Shown here one piece after another: positions 1 to 8,229 of a DNA stretch of 64,000 nt. A program made the translations under genes and the position numbers. Position 1 is the first letter of the stretch. Every line of letters begins with the position of its first letter. Under the pieces are notes generated by a model that was not told the DNA's origin, did no database searches, and saw only the letters and a list, made by a program, of their open reading frames with translations. The stretch comes from G965215055 sp965242685. Lineage in GTDB: Bacteria > Pseudomonadota > Gammaproteobacteria > UBA4575. The stretch is from assembly GCA_965242685.1 (NCBI GenBank), contig OZ251487.1, forward strand, positions 744,001 through 808,000, given 5' to 3'.

Positions 1-2785
1 TCTCGATACTCAACCCGACATGACTTGCAAAACTCATCTCACAGATCGCCGCGAACAGTCCCCCGTCCGAGCGGTCGTGATAGGCATGGATCAGCCCCGC
101 CCTTTTCAACTCCGTAACCGCATTAAAAAAGCCGATCAAATCTGCCGGATCATCCAAATCGGCGGGTTCGCTACCCGTCTCCGAGTACACCTGACACAAT
201 GCCGACCCGCCCAGGCGATTCTTGCCGCGCCCGAGATCAACCAATAACAGCCGCCCGTCCTCAACGTCCATATCGAGTACCGGCGTCAACGTCCGGCGCA
301 CATCGTCAACCGGCGCAAAGGCCGATATGATCAACGATAGCGGTGCGGTCACCGATTTCTCGTCCGCATCCGACTTTTCCTGTATATTTCCACGCCACAC
401 AGTCTTCATCGACAGCGAATCCTTGCCGACTGGAATCGCAACCCCCAATCGCGGACATAACTCCCGCATCACGGCCTGCACCGTTGCGTACAGTGCCGCG
501 TCTTCGCCGGCGTGCCCCGCCGCCGCCATCCAATTCGCCGACAACTTAATATCCGCCAACCGCGCCACGTCCGCCGCCAACATATTCGTAACCGCCTCGC
601 CCACCGCCATCCGCCCCGAGGCCGGCCCCGACAACAACGCCACCGGCGTCCGCTCCCCCAACGCCATCGCCTCGCCCTTATAACCACAATAACCGCTACA
701 CGTAACCGCAACATCGGCAACCGCCACCTGCCAAGGCCCCACCAAAGGATCCCTAGCAACCAAACCCGTAACCGTCCTGTCGCCGATAGTGATCAAAAAA
801 TTCTTTGCGGCAACCGCCGGAAATTGCAGCACCCGCCTCGCCGCATCTTGTATGGATACCTGCTCCAGCGAAAACCCCGCCTTACCGCCGCCACCAACAT
901 CACTACCGGCACCGCTACCGACCTCGCGCACCATCTCCGGCGTCTTGTCAAACAACACCTGCATAGGCAGATCGATGGGCGTGTTCTCAAACTGTCGGTC
1001 GGTCAGCCTCAACTTTCGCTCAGACGTGCTATACCCCAACACCGCACAGGGGCAACGCTCGCGCCTGCAAATCTCCATAAAGGCCTCCAGCATCCGCTCG
1101 GCTATGGCCAGCACGTAGCGCTCCTGCGCCTCGTTGCACCAAATCTCCCTGGGCGACATCCCTAGCTCGGCATTCGGTATATCGCGCAATTCAAGCCGTC
1201 CGCCCCGCCCGGCGCCGTGCAGCAATTCCGGCACCGCATTGGACAGCCCGCCCGCCCCGACATCGTGAATCGAAAGGATCGGACTCCCCTCGCCCCGCGC
1301 AATGCACTGCTCGATAACCTCTTGACAACGGCGCTGCATCTCGGCGTTGCCGCGCTGCACTGAGGCGTAATCGAGTGCCTCCTCGCTCTTGCCGCTGGCC
1401 ATTGACGAAGCCGCGCCTCCCCCCAGTCCGATCAGCATTGCCGGGCCTCCCAAAACCACTATCGGCGTACCGGTTGGGAACCCGTGCTTGCCAACGTGCA
1501 TAGCCCGAATATTTCCCAACCCGCCCGCCAGCATGATCGGCTTGTGATAGCCGCGCACGTCCGAACTGTCCCCCGCCTCCGACAGATCGATCTCCAGGGT
1601 GCGAAAATAGCCGAGAATATTGGGGCGTCCGAACTCGTTGTTGAAGGCCGCGGCGCCGATCGGCCCGTCCAGCATGATCTCCAGTGGAGAGGCGATGGAA
1701 TCGGGCCGTCCGTATTCCTTCTCCCAGGGTTGCGGGCTGTCCGGCAGGCGAAGATGAGACACCGAAAAGCCGCACAATCCGGCCTTGGGACGCCCGCCCC
1801 GACCAGTGGCGCCCTCGTCCCTGATCTCGCCGCCGGCGCCGGTGGCGGCCCCCGGATAGGGCGAAATCGCCGTCGGATGGTTATGGGTCTCCACCTTGAT
1901 CAAGATATGCGCATCTTCGGTAACGTACTCGTAGCGTTTATTTTCGGGGTTGACCTGTAGCCGTGCCGCCTCGTGCCCCCGAATCACGGCGGCATTGTCC
2001 GAGTATGCGGAAAGAAGACCTTCCGGCGAACATTCGGCGGTATTCTTCACCATTTCAAACAGGCTGTGCGTTTGCTGTCGGCCGTCGATCACCCACGAGG
2101 CATTAAAGATCTTATGCCGGCAATGTTCCGAGTTCGCCTGCGCAAACATCATCAACTCGGCATCCGTCGGCGCCCTGCCCAGCTTGTGGTAACTATCGAC
2201 CAGATAATCGATCTCATCCTTCGTCAGTGCTAGTCCCATCCGTTGGTTTGCCTCACACAACGCCGCCGCCAAATTCCCATTTCCCCCCACGACCACCAGA
2301 CCTCTCCCTGCATCCTCCCTGAACAACGCCTCGGCATCGCTCAACGCCGGGCATACCGATTCCGTCATCCGGTCATGTAGCAAATTTCCGATACCGTGTT
2401 TCTCCCGCTCGTCAAGCTCCCCGCCGGACAAACAAAACCGATACACCGTGCCGCGCTCAATGCGCGTGATGCCGGACAGCCCGCAACAATGGGCGATATT
2501 CGTCGCTTTGGACGACCATGGCGAAATCGTACCGACCCGGGGGATCACCAAAAATAAAAAACCCTCATCCGTTTGAGACCGATCAACTTGAGACGTTACC
2601 GAAGCATAGTCCAGTAACGCCTTGAGTTTCTTGACTTCATCCTCGTTCAACTCATGCCTCGCATCAACAAAGTGAACGAATTGGGCGGTGAAACCCTCTA
2701 CCTTGGGGGAAACGGCCTGCAATCTATGCAGAAGACTACGGCTTCTGAATGCCGACAGCGCATCGCCTCCTTTAAAGATCAGCAT
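1..2785 (-). CDS. purL: Phosphoribosylformylglycinamidine synthase PurL (3' end beyond window)
   Basis: Large single-chain FGAM synthase of purine biosynthesis: converts FGAR, glutamine and ATP to FGAM in the cytosol. Reading the minus strand from ATG at 2785 gives MLIFKGGDALSAFRSRSLL, then the family segment PRVGTISPWSSKATNIAHCC near residue 75, and the frame stays open to base 1 (928 codons). The last residues inside the window include YHDRSDGGLFAAICEM, typical of the second AIRS-like catalytic half. The family is about 1290 residues, so roughly 360 C-terminal residues, including the glutaminase domain, lie outside. I saw no frameshift. ssrA is divergent upstream. Confidence 0.96.
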   Translation of the reverse strand, partial: MLIFKGGDALSAFRSRSLLHRLQAVSPKVEGFTAQFVHFVDARHELNEDEVKKLKALLDYASVTSQVDRSQTDEGFLFLVIPRVGTISPWSSKATNIAHCCGLSGITRIERGTVYRFCLSGGELDEREKHGIGNLLHDRMTESVCPALSDAEALFREDAGRGLVVVGGNGNLAAALCEANQRMGLALTKDEIDYLVDSYHKLGRAPTDAELMMFAQANSEHCRHKIFNASWVIDGRQQTHSLFEMVKNTAECSPEGLLSAYSDNAAVIRGHEAARLQVNPENKRYEYVTEDAHILIKVETHNHPTAISPYPGAATGAGGEIRDEGATGRGGRPKAGLCGFSVSHLRLPDSPQPWEKEYGRPDSIASPLEIMLDGPIGAAAFNNEFGRPNILGYFRTLEIDLSEAGDSSDVRGYHKPIMLAGGLGNIRAMHVGKHGFPTGTPIVVLGGPAMLIGLGGGAASSMASGKSEEALDYASVQRGNAEMQRRCQEVIEQCIARGEGSPILSIHDVGAGGLSNAVPELLHGAGRGGRLELRDIPNAELGMSPREIWCNEAQERYVLAIAERMLEAFMEICRRERCPCAVLGYSTSERKLRLTDRQFENTPIDLPMQVLFDKTPEMVREVGSGAGSDVGGGGKAGFSLEQVSIQDAARRVLQFPAVAAKNFLITIGDRTVTGLVARDPLVGPWQVAVADVAVTCSGYCGYKGEAMALGERTPVALLSGPASGRMAVGEAVTNMLAADVARLADIKLSANWMAAAGHAGEDAALYATVQAVMRELCPRLGVAIPVGKDSLSMKTVWRGNIQEKSDADEKSVTAPLSLIISAFAPVDDVRRTLTPVLDMDVEDGRLLLVDLGRGKNRLGGSALCQVYSETGSEPADLDDPADLIGFFNAVTELKRAGLIHAYHDRSDGGLFAAICEMSFASHVGLSIE

Positions 2786-2848
2786 TCGGATGACGCTCCC
2801 ACGATTGAATAATTGGTTTGAATGTGGTTTAAGTGTGGATTTTGTATC

Positions 2849-2878
2849 TTTACAACCTAATAGCCGTGATTATATACT
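2849..2878 (+). promoter_or_regulatory. Likely sigma-70 promoter of ssrA
   Basis: A -35-like TTTACA (2849-2854) and a -10-like TATACT (2873-2878) are separated by 18 bp and end 14 bp before the predicted mature 5' end of tmRNA. Position and quality fit a strong stable-RNA promoter; the start site is inferred. Confidence 0.6.
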
Positions 2879-2892
2879 GATAACCTGCAACC

Positions 2893-3249
2893 GGGGGCGA
2901 CAAGGCTTCGACGTGGGCTACAAAACCTGAGGTGCATGCCGAGCACGTGGCTTGACTCGTAAAACCATGCTACAAACTCATAGTTGCCAATGACGACAAC
3001 TACGCTTTAGCTGCTTAAAAATCAGACTAATGCCGTCCGACTGAACCGGCTTGCGGGTTCTACTCGGGCGTCGACATAGCAAGCTCGTGGTGAAGCCTGC
3101 CTGGGGCCGATCCATTAAACCCTTTACAGGATCGCGTTTGTCTCCCCTGTGCGTCGGGCGGCAAGTGTTAAAACATAGGCGACACTAAGCATGTAGTACC
3201 AACGGCGGAGAGTTTGCGGACGCGGGTTCGATTCCCGCCGCCTCCACCA
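2893..3249 (+). ncRNA. ssrA: Transfer-messenger RNA (tmRNA)
   Basis: tmRNA rescues stalled ribosomes and adds a degradation tag. The 5' end GGGGGCG (2893-2899) pairs with CGCCTCC before the encoded ACCA (ends 3249) to form the 7-bp acceptor stem. The 3' portion carries a T-arm with GGTTCGATTCC. The resume codon is GCC at 2986, and the tag reading frame 2986-3018 encodes ANDDNYALAA and a TAA stop, one residue different from the E. coli tag. The length of 357 nt is normal for the one-piece gammaproteobacterial form. The 3' end is a common integration site for islands, and accessory DNA does follow, but I found no second copy of this end and no integrase. Confidence 0.97.
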
Positions 3250-3554
3250 AACCGGTGACCGGAGTAGACACTTTGGAGACACCTTGCAAAGTTTCCGGCA
3301 AAAATTTCGTGAAAACGTGCAAAAATTTTGTCGACCGGATACGCGAAACACACAACCCACCAGCCGGCACCCCTATGGCCGGATCTAAATATCCCTACAT
3401 AAAGGATGATGAAACACGGCAAAGATAAAGAAAAAAAGTTGCCGCGATACCGAGCACTCTACAGCGTGTCCGAAATTGCATCTCAATGCCGTTTGGTTTA
3501 CTCTGAAAAGGTGGCGGTACAAACCCAAGACAAAGAACAGGCATAGAGGGAGCA
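3250..3554. other. Gap between ssrA and the first membrane/coiled-coil gene
   Basis: About 300 bp with no recognisable protein family. It holds a possible 46-codon reading frame (3406-3546, MMKHGKDKEKKLPRYRALY onwards, preceded by AAAGG) that runs through the first copy of the dispersed upstream repeat. In the other repeat copies this frame is not kept, so it is probably not a gene. No terminator with a U-tract follows ssrA. Confidence 0.5.
3489..3545 (+). repeat. Dispersed upstream repeat, copy A
   Basis: First of five related elements, each just upstream of a small membrane/coiled-coil gene. Core: CCGTTTGGTTTACTCTGAAA followed by GGTGGCGG and ACAAACCCAAGACAAAGAAC. An additional block, CTCTACAGCGTGTCC, lies some 20 bp further upstream here and in copy E, with a diverged version in copy C. 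Confidence 0.8.
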
Positions 3555-3824
3555 ATGAACATTAACAGCGTCTTATCTTTACTGGAGCAAAATGGATTTG
3601 GTATTGTCTTACTGTTCATGGTGGGGTACATAATAATCAATCAAAGACTTCAATTTAAGGCACTTAACGGCAGACTGGATAAGCACGAGCAACAATGCGA
3701 TAAGTGGCGCGACAAAATGTCCGACACTATTGACAAAATCAAAGACAAAGTTACCAGAATTGAAGTAGAGATAGGCTTGGAAAAAAGACTATCAGAGATT
3801 GAAAAGAAACAGCCGGCGGCCTGA
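3555..3824 (+). CDS. Small membrane-anchored coiled-coil protein, paralogue A
   Basis: Unrecognised 89-residue protein. Residues about 13-30 (FGIVLLFMVGYIIINQ) form one membrane segment; the rest is charged and heptad-like (LDKHEQQCDKW, then IKDKVTRIEVEIGLEKRLSEIEK), predicting a cytoplasmic or periplasmic coiled coil. Start chosen at ATG 3555, with GAGGGAG just upstream. It is the first of five paralogues (others at 3895, 4422, 4763 and 11654) that share the IxDRVxxIE segment and an upstream repeat. Function unknown. Shape resembles small phage or defence-associated membrane proteins, but I cannot assign a family. Confidence 0.7.
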   Translation: MNINSVLSLLEQNGFGIVLLFMVGYIIINQRLQFKALNGRLDKHEQQCDKWRDKMSDTIDKIKDKVTRIEVEIGLEKRLSEIEKKQPAA

Positions 3825-3829
3825 CCACT

Positions 3830-3886
3830 CCGTTTGGTTTACGTTGAAAGGTGACGGTACAAGCCCACGATAAAGAATAGGTACAG
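3830..3886 (+). repeat. Dispersed upstream repeat, copy B
   Basis: Core CCGTTTGGTTTACGTTGAAA, then GGTGACGG and ACAAGCCCACGATAAAGAAT. It fills most of the gap between paralogues A and B. Confidence 0.8.
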
Positions 3887-3894
3887 GGAACATA

Positions 3895-4254
3895 ATGATC
3901 AACATCGACATCGGGGATATTGGAAAAAGCTACGGATGGTTAGTTGTGTTGATAGTGGGGCTTGTCGGGGGGTGGTGGGCATACCATCAGTTGGATAACC
4001 TGATTGAAGACCAGGTAACGAAAGCGACACAAGAGCTCAAGAGAGAGATGCAAGGTATCAACACTAAAATTGACAGCGTGAATGCCAATCTCAATACCAG
4101 AATTGACAGTGTGAATGCCAGGATTGATAAGCACGAAATAATCCTAAACAACATCAGAGACAGAGTTGCCAGCATAGAAGGAAGGATGGAAAGAAACAGT
4201 CCTGAGACGCCAGCGAGCGTAGCGCATTCGCCAGTCACCGGCAGCATTTTATAA
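3895..4254 (+). CDS. Small membrane-anchored coiled-coil protein, paralogue B
   Basis: 119 residues. A membrane segment at about 14-32 (WLVVLIVGLVGGWWAYHQL) is followed by a long coiled coil with internal repeats (INTKIDSVNANLNTRIDSVN, then ARIDKHEIILNNIRDRV) and a short Pro/Ser tail ending SPVTGSIL. The last 49 residues match paralogue E (11654-12034) with five differences, and the DNA is nearly identical there, so the two were duplicated or converted recently, although 7 kb and a restriction-type operon lie between them. ATG 3895 follows an AGGGAA box. No known function. Confidence 0.7.
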   Translation: MINIDIGDIGKSYGWLVVLIVGLVGGWWAYHQLDNLIEDQVTKATQELKREMQGINTKIDSVNANLNTRIDSVNARIDKHEIILNNIRDRVASIEGRMERNSPETPASVAHSPVTGSIL

Positions 4255-4337
4255 TCCCTGTTCCTGGTACTACGGCACACTGACCCATACTGAGCGATAC
4301 CGGGCACTCTACGGCGTGTCCTTGTGGACATTTTTGG

Positions 4338-4371
4338 CCATTTCATTTATCCTGAAAAGGTGGCGGAAGGG
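4338..4371 (+). repeat. Dispersed upstream repeat, copy C
   Basis: Core CCATTTCATTTATCCTGAAA followed by AGGTGGCGG. Upstream of it (4296-4335) lies the CTCTACGGCGTGTCCTTGTG block that recurs at copy E. Confidence 0.75.
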
Positions 4372-4421
4372 AGTGTCCGAGTGTACAGGCATAATGTGAT
4401 CAATATAGGAGAGTAATAAGC

Positions 4422-4631
4422 ATGTTTCTGGCTTTGATTAACCAATATGGTTGGGTGGCAGTAGTGTTCACGTTTCTTTACCTTATACGTGAGGTTAAAG
4501 GTATCAATGCCAAAATTGACAAGGGCGAGATAATCCTAAACAGCATCAAAGACAGAGTTACCAAAATTGAAGTAGAGGTAGGGTTAGAGAAAAGGATGTC
4601 CGAGATTGAAAAGGCACAGGCAACGACCTGA
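4422..4631 (+). CDS. Small membrane-anchored coiled-coil protein, paralogue C
   Basis: Shortest paralogue, 69 residues. Membrane segment at about 5-22 (LINQYGWVAVVFTFLYLI), then the family coiled coil (INAKIDKGEIILNSIKDRV, then TKIEVEVGLEKRMSEIEK). ATG 4422 has a good AGGAGAG ribosome site. The C-terminal third closely matches paralogue A (VTRIEVEIGLEKRLSEIEK), while the middle matches B and E, so the family looks mosaic. Unknown function. Confidence 0.68.
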   Translation: MFLALINQYGWVAVVFTFLYLIREVKGINAKIDKGEIILNSIKDRVTKIEVEVGLEKRMSEIEKAQATT

Positions 4632-4697
4632 ATAACACAGATGAACTTAAATAAGCCACCGAAGCACGAAGCAGCACTCCGCATTGGAATTTTTGTG

Positions 4698-4753
4698 CCA
4701 TTTCTTTTACTCTGAAAGATGACGGTACAAACCCACGACAAAGAACAGGCACA
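4698..4753 (+). repeat. Dispersed upstream repeat, copy D
   Basis: Core CCATTTCTTTTACTCTGAAA, then GATGACGG and ACAAACCCACGACAAAGAAC, nearly the same as copies A and B. Confidence 0.8.
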
Positions 4754-4762
4754 GGATGAGCA

Positions 4763-5035
4763 ATGAACATCATCAGCTTGATAAATGAATATGGGGTATG
4801 GGTCATAGTTCCCTTTGTTGTAGCTGGTTTTTGGATACTCAAACACAGCATAAACCTACTCAAACAAAGCATTGATAGGCACGACACAGAGCAACGAGAG
4901 TTACGGGGCTTGGTCATAGGCATTATCCAAAGCATAGGAGATATAAAAGGGGATATAGGAGATATGAAAGGGGATATCAAACTGCTAATGGCAAGCCAAC
5001 AGACCAAGGCCGGCAACACGCCAAGCGAGACCTGA
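4763..5035 (+). CDS. Small membrane-anchored coiled-coil protein, paralogue D
   Basis: 90 residues. Membrane segment at about 11-28 (VWVIVPFVVAGFWILKHS), then a polar helical region with a repeated DIKGDIGDMKGDIK stretch before a short tail (ASQQTKAGNTPSET). More diverged than A, B, C and E but in the same series: same upstream repeat, same size and same topology. It lies directly before the 24-nt direct repeat that opens the methyltransferase operon, exactly as paralogue E lies before the second copy. Unknown function. Confidence 0.65.
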   Translation: MNIISLINEYGVWVIVPFVVAGFWILKHSINLLKQSIDRHDTEQRELRGLVIGIIQSIGDIKGDIGDMKGDIKLLMASQQTKAGNTPSET

Positions 5036-5059
5036 CGCCACGGCGCAGGGCAAATAAGT
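5036..5059 (+). repeat. 24-nt direct repeat, left copy, bracketing the methyltransferase operon
   Basis: Begins CGCCACGGCGCAGGG and ends CAAATAAGT; a perfect second copy is at 12048-12071, 7012 bp away. A further shared stretch, TCTAATCC[A/G]TCCGGA, follows both (5064-5078 and 12085-12099). Both copies come directly after a membrane/coiled-coil gene. Confidence 0.9.
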
Positions 5060-5144
5060 CCCGTCTAATCCATCCGGAGTACACCCGCCACAGACCGCAT
5101 AGATGCTTGACAGTTGATCCCCTCTTGGTGATGAGTTCCCGCAC

Positions 5145-5391
5145 CGGAAATAAACAGCCCTTGTGCACACGCAAAAAACAAACGGGAAAAATTTCGTCAT
5201 AACCGGAAAAAAATTCCCAAACACGGGAAAATGTCGCCGAAATAAACAGCCTTTGTACGTATACAAAAAACAAACAGGTAGAATTTCCCTGGAAATTAAC
5301 AACCTTTGTACGTATACAAAAAACAAACAGGTAGAATTTCCCCGAAATAGGAATACAGCCTTCGTGCGCATACAGAAAATAAACAAAGGAA
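5145..5391 (+). repeat. Degenerate tandem repeats upstream of the methyltransferase
   Basis: Four imperfect units of about 53-56 bp (first spacing 91 bp) with the pattern GAAATAAACAGCC, TTGTACGTATACAAAAAAC, AAACAGGTAGAATTTCC. TTTGTACGTATACAAA is itself nearly palindromic. The tract fills the noncoding space before the TTG start at 5425, so it could affect expression of that gene. Apart from this and the 24-nt repeat, the 5036-5424 gap holds nothing I recognise. Confidence 0.75.
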
Positions 5392-5424
5392 CTCCCCATC
5401 CGCCAACCCCGGAAGCAGTGACCC

Positions 5425-8229
5425 TTGAACGCGGTTGAGATCGAAGAGGCCGTCTCCGGCCTGGCGGCAAGCCCATTTGACGCCGCCGAATTCCCCTACT
5501 CCTTCCTGGAGGCCTTTGGCAACAAACCCACCACTATAAAAAAGCTCAGAAGCGCCAAAAATTCGTCCAACAGTTCCGACATTCCCGGCGGCGTTCTGCA
5601 ACGCAACAACATCCACATGGCCGTTTGCGCCCCAGGCGCCACCGACAGCACCCTAACCCAACTCGGGGACAGCCCCCGCACCGCCAAGGGCAAGGTCAAG
5701 ATCATCCTTGCCACCGATGGCATTGATCTGGTGGCGGAAGACCTGGCCTCGGGCGACATGGTGGCGTGCCCGTTAAACAAACTTGCCGACCACTTCGGCT
5801 TCTTCCTGTCGCTGGCGGGCATTTCGACCACCAAAGAGATCCGCAACAACCCCGTCGACATCAAGGCCACCGGCCGCCTCAATCGCCTCTATGTCGAACT
5901 GCTCAAACAAAATCGGGAGTGGGACACCGACCGGCGCCGTCACGACATGAACCAATTTATGGCGCGCCTGATCTTCTGTTACTTCGCCGAGGACACCGGC
6001 ATCTTCCCCAAAGACGACCTATTCACCGACACCGTCGAGACGATGAGCGACAACCACTCCGGGAATACCGACTTTGTCATCGCCAACATCTTTCGAGCGA
6101 TGAATATCCAACGCGAGGATCGCGATCAACAAGACCTTCCAAACTGGACGCGCGACTTCCCCTATGTCAACGGCGCCTTATTTGCCAACAATCGGGAGGT
6201 GCCAAAGTTTAGCCGCCTTGCGCGGCGCTATTTGATCTATGCGGGCAAGCTGAATTGGAAACAGATCAACCCCGACATCTTCGGCTCCATGATCCAGGCG
6301 GTCGCCGAAGACGAGGAACGCGGCGCCATCGGCATGCACTACACCAGCGTCCCCAATATTCTAAAGGTCTTAAACCCCCTCTTTCTCGATGACCTAAAAG
6401 CAACCTTGGAGGCCGCCGGCGACAACCCCCGCAAACTCTTAAACCTGCGCAAACGCATCGCCAACATCCGCGTCTTTGACCCCGCCTGCGGTTCCGGCAA
6501 CTTCCTCGTCATCGCCTACAAAGAAATGCGCGCCATCGAGGCCGACATCAACCGAAGGAGAAACGAGACCCATCTAAAATCGCACATATCGTTACGCAAC
6601 TTCAGGGGCATAGAGCTGCGCGAGTTTGCCGTTGAAATCGCGCGTCTGGCGTTGATCGTCGCCGAGTATCAATGCGATGAACTCTATAGAGGCCAAAAAG
6701 ACGCCTTGGCCGACTTTCTGCCGTTGGACGACCAAAACTGGATCGTTCACGGCAACGCCCTACGACTGGACTGGCTGAGTATCTGCCCGCCCGCTGGCAA
6801 GACCGTCGACCATTATTCCGACGACCTGCTGCACGAGCTGTACGATCAACAAACACCGTTGGACTTTGAAACCGAAGGCGGCGAGACCTATCTCTGCGGC
6901 AATCCGCCCTATAAGGGCAGTTCTTGGCAGTCCAAAGACCAAAAGTCGGATCTTGAGAGTGTCTTTGGCGGGCTAATCAAAGACTGGCGATCGCTGGATT
7001 ATGTCGCCGGCTGGTTTATGAAGGCCGCCCAATACAACGTGCAAACCCACGCGGTCTCCGCCTTTGTCGCCACCAACTCGATCTGTCAGGGATGGCACAT
7101 CCCCATACTGTGGCCGCCGATCTTGGACTTGGGCAATCAGATCGCCTTTGCCCGTACCTCGTTCAAATGGGCCAATCTCGCCAGCCACAACGCCGGCGTC
7201 ACCGTGGTCATCGTCGGCTTTTCTAACCAAAAGCGGGCAGAAAAACGGCTTTATTCGGAAACACCGAATGGAAAATCATCGGATGAGGAGAGTGACATTC
7301 AGATCACCAACACCCCCTCCATCAACGCCTATCTGATCGCCGCCGACAACATCATCGTCTCTAAACAGTTACAGCCGATCTCGCAATTAAGTGATATGAA
7401 GTTTGGCAATAAGCCTACCGATGGCGGCCACCTGCTCCTATCAAGAACTGAACTGCAACAGTTTGGTCTCACGCCCGGCCAGTCCGCCCGGCTGATTAGA
7501 AAATATATCGGAGCTGCGGATTTGATTCGGGGTTTGAGTCGCTACTGCCTGTGGATTGAAAATTCAAACCTTGAGTATGCCCTAAAAATCCCCGCCGTCG
7601 CCGCCCGCATCGAGGCGGTCAGGGCCATGCGCCTCGCCAGCAGAACAAAAAGTACTAATGATGCGGCATCTCGCCCCCACCAATTTAAACAGATGTCTAC
7701 CCCCCGCTATGCCAAAGATCACACCATAGTAGTCCCGCGAGTCAGCTCCGAAACCCGCGCCTTTCTCCCTGTCGATGTGGTCAAGGGAGACACCATTATT
7801 AGTGATACAAACTTCGCCCTTTACGACGCCCCGCTGTGGCAGTTGGCACTGCTCGCCTCCCGACTACACTGGACCTGGGCTGGTACTGTGTGTGGAAGAC
7901 TTGAGATGCGTTTTTTCTACTCAAACACGCTCGGCTGGAATACGTTCCCGCTGCCTACCCTAACCACCAACAACAAGGCCGACCTCACCCGTTGCGCCGA
8001 GGATATCCTGCTGGCGCGGGAGGTGCATTTCCCCGCCACCATTGCCGATCTCTACAAGCCCGGGCAAATGCCCGAAAACCTAGCCCGCGCGCATGAAAAC
8101 AACGACGACACGCTGGAACGCATCTACATCGGCCGCCGTTTCAAAAACGACACCGAACGCCTGGAGAAACTGTTTGAACTATATACTGCAATGATCACAA
8201 AAACGCATAACAAGGCAACCGCACTATGA
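5425..8229 (+). CDS. MmeI-like class I SAM-dependent DNA methyltransferase
   Basis: 934-residue adenine-type DNA methyltransferase of the MmeI/type IIL-like architecture. In order: N-terminal region (MNAVEIEEAVSGLAASPFDA), a helical spacer with ARLIFCYFAEDTGIF near residue 180, IGMHYTSVPNILKVL near 310, SAM-binding motif I FDPACGSGNFL near 351, catalytic motif IV CGNPPYKGSS near 492, then a target-recognition and C-terminal region. I see no clear N-terminal PD-(D/E)XK nuclease, so cleavage may depend on partners. Start is TTG 5425, chosen because homologues I know begin with the same MNA(V/A)EIEE segment. It overlaps the helicase gene by ATGA. With the next two genes it makes a probable restriction or anti-phage operon. 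Confidence 0.88.
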   Translation: MNAVEIEEAVSGLAASPFDAAEFPYSFLEAFGNKPTTIKKLRSAKNSSNSSDIPGGVLQRNNIHMAVCAPGATDSTLTQLGDSPRTAKGKVKIILATDGIDLVAEDLASGDMVACPLNKLADHFGFFLSLAGISTTKEIRNNPVDIKATGRLNRLYVELLKQNREWDTDRRRHDMNQFMARLIFCYFAEDTGIFPKDDLFTDTVETMSDNHSGNTDFVIANIFRAMNIQREDRDQQDLPNWTRDFPYVNGALFANNREVPKFSRLARRYLIYAGKLNWKQINPDIFGSMIQAVAEDEERGAIGMHYTSVPNILKVLNPLFLDDLKATLEAAGDNPRKLLNLRKRIANIRVFDPACGSGNFLVIAYKEMRAIEADINRRRNETHLKSHISLRNFRGIELREFAVEIARLALIVAEYQCDELYRGQKDALADFLPLDDQNWIVHGNALRLDWLSICPPAGKTVDHYSDDLLHELYDQQTPLDFETEGGETYLCGNPPYKGSSWQSKDQKSDLESVFGGLIKDWRSLDYVAGWFMKAAQYNVQTHAVSAFVATNSICQGWHIPILWPPILDLGNQIAFARTSFKWANLASHNAGVTVVIVGFSNQKRAEKRLYSETPNGKSSDEESDIQITNTPSINAYLIAADNIIVSKQLQPISQLSDMKFGNKPTDGGHLLLSRTELQQFGLTPGQSARLIRKYIGAADLIRGLSRYCLWIENSNLEYALKIPAVAARIEAVRAMRLASRTKSTNDAASRPHQFKQMSTPRYAKDHTIVVPRVSSETRAFLPVDVVKGDTIISDTNFALYDAPLWQLALLASRLHWTWAGTVCGRLEMRFFYSNTLGWNTFPLPTLTTNNKADLTRCAEDILLAREVHFPATIADLYKPGQMPENLARAHENNDDTLERIYIGRRFKNDTERLEKLFELYTAMITKTHNKATAL

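Noticed and set aside
1191..1775. 194-codon minus-strand frame inside purL
   Set aside because: Different frame from the continuous PurL frame, which reads through this stretch with clear homology.
3168..3422. Minus-strand frames overlapping the tmRNA 3' end
   Set aside because: They run through the T-arm and acceptor stem of ssrA and have no protein-family features.
3406..3546. 46-codon frame across upstream repeat copy A as a gene
   Set aside because: The frame is not kept in the other copies of the repeat, so the conserved signal is in the DNA or RNA rather than in a peptide.
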